DNA of 64,000 nt, from NCBI RefSeq assembly GCF_003966695.1, contig NZ_AP018828.1, positions 219,501 to 283,500 of the forward strand, in the 5' to 3' direction. This document shows positions 28,314 to 37,079 of this stretch, piece after piece. Position 1 is the first letter of the stretch. Each line of letters opens with the position of its first letter. Source of the DNA: Asticcacaulis excentricus. Its GTDB lineage: Bacteria; Pseudomonadota; Alphaproteobacteria; Caulobacterales; Caulobacteraceae. The notes beneath the pieces are model-generated. The model saw only the letters and a list, made by a program, of their open reading frames with translations. It did no database searches and was not told the origin of the DNA. Position numbers and translations under genes: made by a program.

Positions 28314-29217
28314 CGACCGGTAGGAACTCAGCTATACGCCCGGCAACCGCGGTCTGCGAATCGAGGGTCAGGATGGCGTTCAGCCTCAACTGCGCGGCGT
28401 CGCCTTCGACGATGATCGGTTTTTCGAAGTACCGGTTCAGGTCGGCGGCCACGGCGGACAGCGGCTGATTGCGATAGATAGCACGGGATGATTGCCACGC
28501 AAAGGCCTCCGCCGGATCGACCTTGGCCAGTTGGCGCGTGCCCGACGCTTCGCGGTAGGTGCCCAGATCACCGGGCAGCAGGCGCGAGGCGGCGTTGTGG
28601 TCGGCCATTTCGACCTCGCCTTCGCGCACAGCGACGCGCACCTCGCCATTGAGGCGGGCGACGTTGAATTCGGTGCCGATGTCAGTAAGGGTCAGTTTGC
28701 CGGTCAGCAGACGAAACGGCTGATCGGCCTTGTGCGCCACTATGACGGCCACTTCGCCCTTGTCCAGCGTGACGGTGCGCGCCTTGGGCGTCATCTTCAC
28801 CGACAGGTGGGTGTCGGTATTGAGCCTCAGTTGCGTCCCGTCGGCCAGGGTGACGGTCTGGCGCTCACCCTTATGCGTGGCGTAGGTCTGAACCGGCGAC
28901 AGCGCGCCCGAAGCCAGCAGGAAGACGCCTGCGGCGACGGCGGCCAGACCGCTGACGCCCATAGCCATCAGGCCGAAGCGGCGCGTCGGATGGCGCGGTG
29001 TCAGGGGCCGTACAGCCGGTGTTGGCGTATGAGCGGGCTCCGCCGCCTCCAGATCGCCCCACAGGGTCAGGGCTTCGGCATAGGCGTGGGCATGGCGCGG
29101 CGACGCATCGAGCCAGTCGGTCAGGGCGATGATGTCGCGCTCGCTGATCACGCCCGATTGCGCCCGGATTACCCAGTCGGCCGCCTCAGCTTCGATTTTC
29201 GCGTCGATGTCCGACAT
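28258..29217 (-). CDS. fecR: FecR-type anti-sigma factor regulator
   Basis: 319 residues. The cytoplasmic N-domain has WVIRAQSGVISERDIIALTDWLDASPRHAHAY (DUF4880), a single membrane helix at about 75-100 (GLMAMGVSGLAAVAAGVFLLA), and a periplasmic FecR domain with RQTVTLADGTQLRLNTDTHLSV and LPGDLGTYREASGTRQLAKVDP, ending with the DUF4974-like FEKPIIVEGDAAQLRLNAILT. It holds or activates the adjacent sigma factor until the receptor signals. It sits between fecI and the receptor on the same strand. Confidence 0.95.
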   Translation of the reverse strand: MSDIDAKIEAEAADWVIRAQSGVISERDIIALTDWLDASPRHAHAYAEALTLWGDLEAAEPAHTPTPAVRPLTPRHPTRRFGLMAMGVSGLAAVAAGVFLLASGALSPVQTYATHKGERQTVTLADGTQLRLNTDTHLSVKMTPKARTVTLDKGEVAVIVAHKADQPFRLLTGKLTLTDIGTEFNVARLNGEVRVAVREGEVEMADHNAASRLLPGDLGTYREASGTRQLAKVDPAEAFAWQSSRAIYRNQPLSAVAADLNRYFEKPIIVEGDAAQLRLNAILTLDSQTAVAGRIAEFLPVDARTTPDAIYLRRRASDR

Positions 29218-29291
29218 GGTTTGTGGCCTCTCTGACCAGATGACACCCTGATACGCTGTTACCCGTAAAATTTCCTTCGCAGCGCGGAAAA

Positions 29292-29816
29292 TTAATTCAG
29301 CCGCCGACTTCGGTTGAGCGCCAGAAGGTGTTTCAGGGCGCTGCTGAGGTGCTTTTCAACCGAACTGATCGAAATATCGAGCCGCCGCGCCACCTCGGTC
29401 TGGCTGAGGCCCTCCAGCTTATGCAGCCGGAAAATGTCGCGCGTCTTGGGCGGCAGGGCGTCGATATCGTGCAAAACGGCGCGCAGGGCCTGACGTCCGC
29501 CGACCACGGCCTCGGCATCCGGGGCGGCGTCGGCTTCGCCGGTCATTTGCGGGTTGAGCGTCTGCCACGCCTCTTCGCGGGCGTCGCGCCGCGTCAGGGT
29601 GCGGCGACGATTGAGCCACAGATTGTTGGCCATGCGGAAGAGAAAGGCCAGAGGCTCCTCGATCTCCGCGTCTATGCCGCCGCGCATCAGGCGCAGATAG
29701 AGGTCCTGAAGCACGTCCTCGGCGCTCGCCTCGTCGCCGCACAGCCGCGTCAGGTAGCGCAGAAGCACGTCGCGTTTGGCGAAATAGGTTTCCGACAGGC
29801 GCGCGGTGGGGGTCAT
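29292..29816 (-). CDS. fecI: ECF sigma factor, FecI type
   Basis: 174 residues with sigma region 2 (RDVLLRYLTRLCGDEASAEDVLQDLYLRLM and FLFRMANNLWLNRRR) and region 4 (LPPKTRDIFRLHKLEGLSQTEVARRLDISISSVEKHLSSALKHLL, helix-turn-helix near the end). It directs RNA polymerase to the receptor operon when FecR is triggered. The order fecI-fecR-receptor on one strand is the classical iron-transport signalling cassette; its inducer here is unknown. Confidence 0.95.
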   Translation of the reverse strand: MTPTARLSETYFAKRDVLLRYLTRLCGDEASAEDVLQDLYLRLMRGGIDAEIEEPLAFLFRMANNLWLNRRRTLTRRDAREEAWQTLNPQMTGEADAAPDAEAVVGGRQALRAVLHDIDALPPKTRDIFRLHKLEGLSQTEVARRLDISISSVEKHLSSALKHLLALNRSRRLN

Positions 29817-30110
29817 CGGCTCTCTGAGGCGTAATCGGGATATGAATATAAGGGCGATTTCCCTTCCCGGACAAGCCTTTATGCCCGATCACGGGAGGTC
29901 AAGGTAAAAAAATCATAAAAATTTTTCGAAATGGCATGAGGGTAATCTTATCCGTCGGTGTCATCGCTACAGGAGGCTCCTCCGGAAGGTGACCATTCGT
30001 CCTGCGGGGGACAGTGGATACCGGGGTCTCCATCTTAAACCTGAACCGGGCGTCGTGAGTCTGCGACGTCCGGATTTTCTTACGGTTTTCCTCTGGGCGG
30101 GACCAGTGAC

Positions 30111-31121
30111 ATGCGTTTGCTGAACATCATGCTGACCAAGGCAAAGGGGGGAGACGGCTTGATGGCGCGTCACTACCACGATGCTCTGACGGCGGAAGGG
30201 TACGATGTGTTGAGCATCGGCCATCCCGACGGCATGTTGTCCGACCTGCCGGGTTTTCGCCCGCTCAATAACCGTTTCATTTCGGACCCCATTTGTGCCT
30301 TGCGTCTGGCGGGCTATGCCCACAGCTTCCGCCCCGATCTGGTCATTGCGCACGGCAACCGCGCCGGCCGCGCCTGTATGCTGCCCTTCATCGGCACGCG
30401 CCAGCGCACGGTGCAGGTGCTGCACACCCCCTCTTACAAGCCGCATCTGAAAGACGTTTCCGCCGCCCTGTGCGTCAGCGGCCGCGTGCGCGAAGGCGCT
30501 GAGACGCGCTTTCCCGATCTGCGCCTGTTCGATGTGGCCAATTTTTCGCACCTGCGCGCCCTGCCGGTAAAATCAAAACCCAATGCCGTGCCGGTGATCG
30601 GGGCCATGGGGCGTCTGCATTCGATCAAGGGCTTTGACCTCCTGCTCGAAGCCTGCGTCGAACTGCGTGCTGCTGGTCAGCGTTTTGAGTTGCGCATCGC
30701 CGGTGACGGCCCTGAGCGTGCCGCGCTGGAGACCCTGACGCGCCAGTTGCGCCTTGAGGACCATGTGCGTTTCTGCGGCTGGGCCAATGACCCGGCGGCC
30801 TTTTTCCGCGACGTCGATCTGTTTGTCCTGCCCTCGCGTCAGGAATCCTTTGGCCTCGTGATTATCGAAGCGCTGGCGGCCGGGGTGCCGGTGGTGGCGT
30901 CGGACACCGAAGGCCCGCGCGAAGTGCTGCGCGGCGGTCAGTTCGGGGCCCTGTTCCCCAAAGAAAACACCGCCGCTCTGGCGCAGGCCCTGGGCGGTGT
31001 GCTGGATAATGGCACGCAGTGGCTGCGTCGCGCCCGCGAAGCGCAGGCCTATGCCATTGAGTCCTTTGGTTTTGATGCCGGTCGCCGCCGTCTGCGCCGC
31101 ACGGTTGAGGCTTTGGCGTGA
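30111..31121 (+). CDS. Glycosyltransferase, GT4 family
   Basis: 336 residues of GT-B fold. The C-terminal half has VIGAMGRLHSIKGFDLLLEAC, LRIAGDGPERAALE and the donor-binding E-x7-E motif ESFGLVIIEALAAGVPVVASDTEGPREVL of GT4 enzymes. It transfers a sugar from a nucleotide donor to an unknown acceptor, probably at the cytoplasmic side of the membrane. A 140-nt leader with two hairpins precedes it. The next gene overlaps by 4 bp, so the two products likely act together. Confidence 0.92.
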   Translation: MRLLNIMLTKAKGGDGLMARHYHDALTAEGYDVLSIGHPDGMLSDLPGFRPLNNRFISDPICALRLAGYAHSFRPDLVIAHGNRAGRACMLPFIGTRQRTVQVLHTPSYKPHLKDVSAALCVSGRVREGAETRFPDLRLFDVANFSHLRALPVKSKPNAVPVIGAMGRLHSIKGFDLLLEACVELRAAGQRFELRIAGDGPERAALETLTRQLRLEDHVRFCGWANDPAAFFRDVDLFVLPSRQESFGLVIIEALAAGVPVVASDTEGPREVLRGGQFGALFPKENTAALAQALGGVLDNGTQWLRRAREAQAYAIESFGFDAGRRRLRRTVEALA

Positions 31122-32005
31122 TCGAACTGTGGCAGGCGGGGTTTGTGCCGCGCCCGATCGACGATGTGGCGCAAACGCCGCCGCGCGCGGATGAGGTCAT
31201 CTGGCTGCCACCGCAGGGATCATTCCGCTTCGTTGCCGACCCGTTTGGTCTGAGGCGCGACGAGGGCCTGACCGTCTTTGCCGAAACCTGGGATTATCGC
31301 GTTAAACGCGGCGAAATTCATTATTTTCAATATGATAATGAGCACAGACTGATCGGTTCGGGCCCAGCCCTAATCACGCCCTTTCACCTGTCCTATCCCT
31401 TCCTGATCGAGGAAGCGGGAGACCTCTATATGCTGCCCGAAGCGCACAAGAGCGGCGTTTTGACCCTCTATCGCTGCGAGCGCTTCCCCGACCGCTGGGT
31501 GCCGGTCAAGGCCCTGCTGGAGGTGCCTGCCATCGACGCCACCGTGGTCAAGCACGACGGGCGGTGGTGGATGTTCTACGCCTTGCCGGGGGCCGAGCGG
31601 CGGGCCATGCGCGAACTGCACGTCGCCTATGCCGATGATCTGCTGGGGCCGTGGCAGCCGCACGCCGCCAATCCGGTGCGGGCGGGTCTGGACACCTCGC
31701 GCCCCGGCGGCACGCCCTTTGTCCGCGACGGCAGGCTGCACCTGCCCATGCAGGATTGCGTGGCGACCTATGGCGCGGCGATCAACCTGCTGCGCATCGA
31801 CACCCTGACGCCGGAACGCTTCTGCGCCGGGCCGGTGGCGCGTCTGACGGGCGAGGGCTTGCTGGAAGGCTATGGCGACGGCTTCCACACCCTGTCCGGG
31901 CACGGCGGTGTGACCTTTATCGACGTCAAACGCCTGCATCGCTCAGCGGCGGAACCGCTGATCAAGCTGCAATTCAAGCTCAGGAAGGCTCTGGGGAAGC
32001 GGTAA
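31118..32005 (+). CDS. GINT1-N-like beta-propeller protein, putative glycosyltransferase partner
   Basis: 295 residues with a repeating blade pattern: RFVADPFGLRRDEGLTVFAETWDY, HLSYPFLIEEAGDLYMLPEAHKSGVLTLYRC, IDATVVKHDGRWWMFYALPG and SRPGGTPFVRDGRLHLPMQDCVATYG. This resembles the N-terminal domain of plant glucosamine inositolphosphorylceramide transferase and its bacterial relatives, which have a five-bladed propeller related to GH43-type folds. Its biochemical role in bacteria is not established. It is translationally coupled (ATGA) to the GT4 gene. The 3' end overlaps the convergent mug gene by 26 bp. Confidence 0.75.
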   Translation: MIELWQAGFVPRPIDDVAQTPPRADEVIWLPPQGSFRFVADPFGLRRDEGLTVFAETWDYRVKRGEIHYFQYDNEHRLIGSGPALITPFHLSYPFLIEEAGDLYMLPEAHKSGVLTLYRCERFPDRWVPVKALLEVPAIDATVVKHDGRWWMFYALPGAERRAMRELHVAYADDLLGPWQPHAANPVRAGLDTSRPGGTPFVRDGRLHLPMQDCVATYGAAINLLRIDTLTPERFCAGPVARLTGEGLLEGYGDGFHTLSGHGGVTFIDVKRLHRSAAEPLIKLQFKLRKALGKR

Positions 32006-32528
32006 AGGCCCGCGCTAGGTCGCGCCACGCGCCCTCATCCCAGAAGCGCCGCGCCTGACCCGATGGCGACGGCAGCACCCACAGCGTCGTCTCTCCCGCC
32101 GTTTCCACCTGCCGCCCCAGCGCGATCTGCCCCGTCGGTCGCCCCAGAAAGACGCTGGCCGCCGTCTTCGAGGTAAAGGCCAGATGTCGCGGCGCATATG
32201 CCGCGATCTTGGCCTTTAAGGCCTCGGCGTCCCACGCCTCTGCGGGCAGGTCCACATCATTTCCATAGTGCGCCTTGCACAGGTCCGTCAGCCCGATCCC
32301 ATAGTCGAGCAGGCGCGGATAGTCGGTGGGCGACAGCCGTTCGGGGGTCAGACCCACCTTATGCAGGGTGCGCCAGAAAAAATTCCCCGGATGGGCATAA
32401 TAGGCCCGCTTCTGGGCTGACACCCGCCCCAGCGCCGTACCGCAAAACACCAGTTTCAGCCCCGGCCGCAACAGGTCCGGCACCCTGTGCGCGTCGGGTA
32501 ATAGACCAGCACGGTCCAGAGGCGTCAT
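31980..32528 (-). CDS. mug: G/U mismatch-specific DNA glycosylase (Mug family)
   Basis: 182 residues. LKLVFCGTALGRVSAQKRAYYAHPGNFFWRTLHKVGLTPE and WVLPSPSGQARRFWDE match the Mug/TDG fold that excises uracil or thymine from G mismatches. The E. coli catalytic Asn18 lies in GINPG; here the same loop reads GTALG and has no Asn. Subfamilies of this type, such as Deinococcus Mug, use an aspartate elsewhere. The enzyme is therefore probably a diverged glycosylase; activity is inferred. Confidence 0.85.
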   Translation of the reverse strand: MTPLDRAGLLPDAHRVPDLLRPGLKLVFCGTALGRVSAQKRAYYAHPGNFFWRTLHKVGLTPERLSPTDYPRLLDYGIGLTDLCKAHYGNDVDLPAEAWDAEALKAKIAAYAPRHLAFTSKTAASVFLGRPTGQIALGRQVETAGETTLWVLPSPSGQARRFWDEGAWRDLARAFTASPEPS

Positions 32529-32550
32529 GACGAAAGCTCGTGCTCAAGGA

Positions 32551-33225
32551 CTATTTACACGTCAGATCAGCATCTTTTGGCAGAAAGCGTATGTTTTTCA
32601 GAATAATCGGGCCAATCGGATAAGGCCAGTGTTCGAACAATAAACGATTGGCAACCGGGCAGGTCGAGGTGGGTTTGAAGGTATAACCGCCGCCCTTTGC
32701 CACCAGCGCCATGACGGCATCGAATTTGACTATATCGGGTAGCGTACTTTCAACGCGCAGCATCATATCCGTCTGACCGGCCAATTGGCCATAGGAGAGC
32801 AGAACCGAATTGGGCGGAATGAGCGCCTTGTTATTATCTTTTACTATGGGTGGTAAAGCCTGATCCGCCGCATTGTCCACGACCTTATCCGAACGCAAAA
32901 TCTTCATCGGATATTGAGGCGCATAACTCCGTAGCCAGCGGGGGGCTGTGGGCTTGCCGTCCACCACATCATATTGAATGGCAAAGGTTTCGCCCGGATA
33001 GATCAGCAGTGCGCCGTCTTCCATGATAAACGGCGATTTGCCGACGGGAATGGGTGTGTAGCTGTCCTTGTTGAGGCGCAGCACGATCTCAAGCCCACCC
33101 GCGCGGCACTGGGTGGCCGCGCAGATGGCCTCAAGACTTTGTTCTTTTGCATTGGGTGTTTGCGCAAGGGCTGTTCCTGCGGACGAGCATATATATGCCG
33201 CGAACAGCGCTATCCGGTTCCACAT
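32551..33225 (-). CDS. Exported protein of unknown function
   Basis: 224 residues from the ATG at 33225, which directly follows a G-rich ribosome-binding site. Signal peptide WNRIALFAAYICSSAGTALAQT. The mature part is beta-rich (IVLRLNKDSYTPIPVGKSPFIMEDGALLIYPGETFAIQYDV) with four cysteines, two near the start (ICAATQCRAGG) and two near the end (STCPVANR, DLTCK), suggesting disulfides in the periplasm. No family recognised. The open frame continues upstream into the aroC end and is not used. Confidence 0.7.
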   Translation of the reverse strand: MWNRIALFAAYICSSAGTALAQTPNAKEQSLEAICAATQCRAGGLEIVLRLNKDSYTPIPVGKSPFIMEDGALLIYPGETFAIQYDVVDGKPTAPRWLRSYAPQYPMKILRSDKVVDNAADQALPPIVKDNNKALIPPNSVLLSYGQLAGQTDMMLRVESTLPDIVKFDAVMALVAKGGGYTFKPTSTCPVANRLLFEHWPYPIGPIILKNIRFLPKDADLTCK

Positions 33226-33254
33226 TTTCGATCCCCCCCATTCGATGATTGAGC

Positions 33255-34370
33255 TTAGCCTAAAAGCTGCCCCGGCACAAAGGCCGCGCCGCCTGTCTGG
33301 CCGCGATGGCGCAGATAGGCGTCGAGCAGGGTACAACTCATCATGGCTTCGGCCACCGGCACAGCGCGGATACCAACGCAGGGGTCGTGGCGGCCCTTGG
33401 TGCGGATATCGACGTCCTTGCCGTCAATGTCGATCGACTGACGCTCGGTCAGGATGGACGAGGTTGGCTTGAGCGCCAGACGCGCCACAATCGTCTGCCC
33501 CGTCGAAATGCCGCCCAATATGCCGCCCGCGTGGTTCGACAGGAATGCGATACCGTCCGGTCCCATGCGCATTTCATCGGCATTCTGTTCGCCGGAGAGG
33601 GTGGCGGCATTGAAGCCTTCGCCGATTTCAACACCCTTGACGGCGTTAATCGACATCAGATTGGCCGCAAGGTCCGAATCCAGCTTGCCATAGATGGGCG
33701 CCCCCCAGCCAGCGGGTACGCCTTCGGCCTGCACCTCGACCACCGCGCCGATGGAGGAGCCCGCCTTGCGGATGCCGTCTAGATAGTCTTCGAATTGCGC
33801 CAGCGTGCTGGCGTCCGGAGAAAACAGCGGGTTCTGATCGACCTGCGCCCAGTCCCAATGCGCGCGGTCGATGTGGTGGACCCCCAGTTGCACAAGGGCG
33901 GCGCGCACCGCGATCTGCGGCCCGATCAGGGTTTTCAGAACCTTCAGCGCCACGGCCCCGGCGGCGACGCGCGCCGCGGTTTCACGCGCGCTGGAGCGAC
34001 CTCCGCCGCGATAGTCGCGGATACCGTACTTGGCAAAATAGGTGTAGTCGGCGTGGCCCGGCCGGAACTGACGCGCGATTTCACCGTAGTCCTTCGAGCG
34101 TTGATCGGTGTTTTCAATCAGCACCGAGATCGGCGTGCCGGTCGTCTTGCCCTCAAACACCCCCGACAAAATTTTCGCTTCGTCGGCTTCGCGGCGTTGG
34201 GTGACAAAGCGCGAACCGCCCGGCTTGCGGCGGTCGAGCGCCCCTTGCAGATCGGCCTCGGACAACGCGATCCCCGGCGGGCAGCCGTCGATCACGCAGC
34301 CGAGCGCCGGGCCGTGGCTTTCGCCCCAGGTGGTAACGCGGAAAAGATGACCGAAGCTGTTGTGCGACAT
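33255..34370 (-). CDS. aroC: Chorismate synthase
   Basis: 371 residues from the ATG at 34370 ([20 protein letters not shown], the conserved N-terminus with signature GESHG). Further signatures are [36 protein letters not shown] and [14 protein letters not shown]. It converts EPSP to chorismate, the last shared step of aromatic amino acid synthesis, using reduced FMN. A repeat element lies directly upstream. Neighbours on the same strand are the J-domain gene and, divergently, pdxH. Confidence 0.97.
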   Translation of the reverse strand: MSHNSFGHLFRVTTWGESHGPALGCVIDGCPPGIALSEADLQGALDRRKPGGSRFVTQRREADEAKILSGVFEGKTTGTPISVLIENTDQRSKDYGEIARQFRPGHADYTYFAKYGIRDYRGGGRSSARETAARVAAGAVALKVLKTLIGPQIAVRAALVQLGVHHIDRAHWDWAQVDQNPLFSPDASTLAQFEDYLDGIRKAGSSIGAVVEVQAEGVPAGWGAPIYGKLDSDLAANLMSINAVKGVEIGEGFNAATLSGEQNADEMRMGPDGIAFLSNHAGGILGGISTGQTIVARLALKPTSSILTERQSIDIDGKDVDIRTKGRHDPCVGIRAVPVAEAMMSCTLLDAYLRHRGQTGGAAFVPGQLLG

Positions 34371-34381
34371 GGACCCAGCGC

Positions 34382-34480
34382 TTTCCGAAAAGTGGGACGC
34401 ACTTTTCGGATACAAAAGCGCGTTCAGCCTAAAATCAGAGCGTAATTTCGCTTGAACTTGAACGAAATACGCTCGAGCCT
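34382..34480. repeat. Two-hairpin copy of the dispersed palindromic family
   Basis: CCGAAAAGTGggacgCACTTTTCGG is the first hairpin; CAGAGCGTAATTTCG and CGAAATACGCTCG form the second. This is the same two-hairpin order as the 106-bp elements at 39506 and 43793 but with diverged sequence. It lies between the J-domain gene and aroC. Confidence 0.7.
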
Positions 34481-34543
34481 TGATTTTTATGCCGTGGCCA
34501 TACGGCACTTCTGCGGGTCGCGCAACTCAATCGTGTTGAAGTC

Positions 34544-35275
34544 TCAGGCCCACTTGCGATGAAATTCGGCCAGCAGGTCTGACGCCGGGCGCAGAGGCGT
34601 CTCAAAGGCCTCAAAACGTAGATGCAGATCGCCCGCCGGATAACGCGGCGTGGCGGGCAGGCCCAAGCCTTTGAGCGTCAGGCGGTTATCGACGGCCTCG
34701 CTCAGATCGACCGTCTGCGGGCCGTGCGGTGTCTCGACGCGTACCTGTCCGCCCAGCCGCAGACGTCGGGCATCAACCGGCACGCTCAGGCAGAGGTCGT
34801 GGCCCTCAACGTGCAACTCATCGCGGCGTTCGATCTCGATGCGGAAGACGTATTCGGTGCCGCCGGGGCGTGTGGCTTTCAGCCGCAGCCGCTCGCCATC
34901 ACGCAGACCGGGGGGCAGCGTCATGCGCAGCGATTTACGATGCATCAGGCTGCGGCCGGGTCCGGCGTCGTGGATCAGCTCCAGCGGCAAGGGCACATCG
35001 GTGACGACGGGGCCGCCCTTGACGGCCACCTCAGGACTAAGGCGCAGGGGCTCAGCCGTGTCCGACAGTTCCTCTATGATTTCCGACAGGTCCGGGCCAT
35101 TCCTGATCTGACGCATCAGGAGGTCGCGCGCCAGAATCAACCGTCGCAGTGGGGCCTCTGAGCCGTTCAGGTCCGGATGCGCGCGTTTGGCCAGTCGGCG
35201 AAAGGCCGCCTGCACGTCGTGGCCGCTGACCGGTTCGCTAAGACCAAGGACGCTGAGGGCTGAGGTTCGGTTCAT
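34544..35275 (-). CDS. J-domain (DnaJ/CbpA-like) co-chaperone
   Basis: 243 residues. N-terminal J-domain with ALSVLGLSEPVSGHDVQAAFRRLAKRAHPDLNGS, which has the HPD motif needed to stimulate DnaK. The C-terminal half resembles the substrate-binding domain of type II J-proteins (RKSLRMTLPPGLRDGERLRLKATRPGG and DLCLSVPVDARRLRLGGQVRVETPHGP). There is no zinc domain and the Gly/Phe linker is very short. It therefore looks like a compact CbpA-like protein. Its position between aroC and divergent pdxH is common in Caulobacterales, by recollection. Confidence 0.85.
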   Translation of the reverse strand: MNRTSALSVLGLSEPVSGHDVQAAFRRLAKRAHPDLNGSEAPLRRLILARDLLMRQIRNGPDLSEIIEELSDTAEPLRLSPEVAVKGGPVVTDVPLPLELIHDAGPGRSLMHRKSLRMTLPPGLRDGERLRLKATRPGGTEYVFRIEIERRDELHVEGHDLCLSVPVDARRLRLGGQVRVETPHGPQTVDLSEAVDNRLTLKGLGLPATPRYPAGDLHLRFEAFETPLRPASDLLAEFHRKWA

Positions 35276-35491
35276 TCTGAAGGGACAGACAAGGGAGGTG
35301 TTGACGCACTGTGCCCGCCTATGGTCAACAGCGGGTTAACAAACCCCTATAGCTCCTCGGCGTGCCGAGGGTCGGGATGTCTTGCTGAATGTCATCCCCT
35401 TCTTATGTTGAAGCGTATGCAGGATGCCCTACCACCGCAGCTTTGCGGCGCGGTCCCGTCCGCATCAAAGGTATAGGTCTGGAGAAATGTT

Positions 35492-36142
35492 ATGTCCCGT
35501 TCTGATCTGATCCCGCCCAGCCCCGACTATGCCGACGCCCACGCGGCCAATGAGGCCGATATCGACGGCGCCGAGCCGTTCGACCTGTTTGGTCAATGGT
35601 TGATGGATGCGCGGGGCAAGGAGCCGAACGACCCCAACGCCATGACGGTGGCCACGGTGGACGCCGATGGGATGCCGGATGCGCGCATGGTTCTGCTCAA
35701 GGATTTCGACCGGCAGGGCTTTGTTTTTTATACCAATACCCAAAGCGCCAAGGGCCGTCAGATACTGGGGGCGCGCAAGGCGGCGCTGCTGTTCCACTGG
35801 AAATCGCTGCGCCGTCAGGTGCGTATCCGTGGCACGGTCGAAATCGTCAGCGACGCCGAGGCGGACGAATATTTCGCCTCACGCGCCCGCAATTCGCAGA
35901 TCGGGGCCTGGGCGTCGGAGCAGTCACGGCCGCTGGAAAGCCGCTTTGCGCTGGAAAAGCGCGTCGCCGAATATGGTCTGAAATTCAGCATCGGGGCCGT
36001 GCCGCGTCCGCCGCACTGGACGGGTTTCCGCATCGTACCGACGGAGATGGAATTCTGGCGCGACAAGCCGTTCCGCCTGCACGACCGCCTCAAGTTCGAA
36101 CGCGCCGGCGACGGGTGGGTGAAGGCGAAGCTCTATCCGTAA
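35492..36142 (+). CDS. pdxH: Pyridoxamine 5'-phosphate oxidase
   Basis: 216 residues, the usual length. FMN- and substrate-binding signatures are visible: [59 protein letters not shown] and the C-terminal [17 protein letters not shown]. It oxidises pyridoxine or pyridoxamine phosphate to pyridoxal phosphate. ATG at 35492 follows TGGAGAAATGTT (GGAG). Confidence 0.96.
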   Translation: MSRSDLIPPSPDYADAHAANEADIDGAEPFDLFGQWLMDARGKEPNDPNAMTVATVDADGMPDARMVLLKDFDRQGFVFYTNTQSAKGRQILGARKAALLFHWKSLRRQVRIRGTVEIVSDAEADEYFASRARNSQIGAWASEQSRPLESRFALEKRVAEYGLKFSIGAVPRPPHWTGFRIVPTEMEFWRDKPFRLHDRLKFERAGDGWVKAKLYP

Positions 36143-36160
36143 AAAATACGAAACCTGGAG

Positions 36161-36290
36161 GCCGTTCGGGCGCTTTCTTAAAACCACAGATTGCACAGAT
36201 TACACAGATTTTGAGTCTCAGATTACCCTACGGGGGAGTCTAAAGGCGCGCAGCGCCAATCTGTGAAATCTGTGAAATCTGTGGTTATCA
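36161..36290. repeat. CACAGATT inverted-repeat element
   Basis: AACCACAGATTGCACAGATT, followed by ACACAGATT, is mirrored by AATCTGTGAAATCTGTG, AAATCTGTGGTT about 80 bp later. Each arm is three imperfect CACAGATT units. The architecture is like the CACGAAAAA element at 13431-13578. It occupies the 228-bp gap between pdxH and the HAD gene; no other feature is seen. Confidence 0.85.
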
Positions 36291-36370
36291 ATAATGTCAG
36301 AGCGTCAGTCTGAGGCCTGCCGCAGTGCGGGGCAGCATCCGTGTCAATCCGTGGCCAAACCTTATTCCTC

Positions 36371-36985
36371 TCACCACCCTGATGGATGAGGGGAATAGTA
36401 GGGCCGCACGTCCCACACGCTGAGGCCCGCCGCACGGGCCGCCTCTATCCCTTCGTCGCTGTCCTCATAGGCGTGGGCCTCAGACGGCGCGACGCCCAGA
36501 CGGCGGCAAGCCTCAAGATAAAGGTCTGGGGCCGGTTTACCGACGCCCGTATCTTCAAACGCCACTACGGCATCAAAACGCTCATAGAGGCCGATGGCTT
36601 TCAGAGTCGCCTCAACAATCCCCCTTTGCCCACCGGAACAGACCCCCAGTTTCAGCTTCCCATAACAGGCCCTGACCAGCGCTTCGGTGGCGGGAATCGC
36701 CCGCACGGCGTCGATATGGTCAAGAAACAGGGGGGCATTGCGCGCGGCGACGGCTTCGGCATCGAAGGCCACGCCGGTCTCCTGCGCCACGGCCTCCAGC
36801 AGGGCTTTACGCGACCAGCCCAGCCGCGCGGCGTAAAAGTCAGCGCGAAAGTCGATGCCAAAAGGCGCTAACGCCACCCGAAAGGCCCGGTAATGGGCGG
36901 CGAAGGTGTCGGCCAGCGTCCCGTCGCAATCGAAGATCAGGGCTTTGGCGTGTGCGGGTGGGCGCAGCGAGTCAGGAAACATCAT
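36371..36985 (-). CDS. HAD-superfamily phosphatase, beta-phosphoglucomutase-like
   Basis: 204 residues with HAD motif I (ALIFDCDGTLADT), motif II (GVCSGGQRG), motif III (GKPAPDLYLEACRRLG) and motif IV (YEDSDEGIEAARAAG). The helical cap and length fit subfamily IA, including beta-phosphoglucomutase-like and phosphoglycolate phosphatase-like enzymes. The substrate cannot be told from sequence. Two ATG codons lie in tandem at the start. Confidence 0.88.
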   Translation of the reverse strand: MMFPDSLRPPAHAKALIFDCDGTLADTFAAHYRAFRVALAPFGIDFRADFYAARLGWSRKALLEAVAQETGVAFDAEAVAARNAPLFLDHIDAVRAIPATEALVRACYGKLKLGVCSGGQRGIVEATLKAIGLYERFDAVVAFEDTGVGKPAPDLYLEACRRLGVAPSEAHAYEDSDEGIEAARAAGLSVWDVRPYYSPHPSGW

Positions 36986-37079
36986 CCGAACTGTCTATAC
37001 CAACCGCCCCGTCATGGCTTGACGAAAAGGCGCGCTGAGTCCAGACAGACGGGGTTTCCCCGTATCCTGAGTATCCTGC

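Noticed and set aside
29989-30120. Short GTG frame before the glycosyltransferase
   Set aside because: The ribosome-binding site is too close and the composition is not protein-like, although a leader peptide cannot be excluded.
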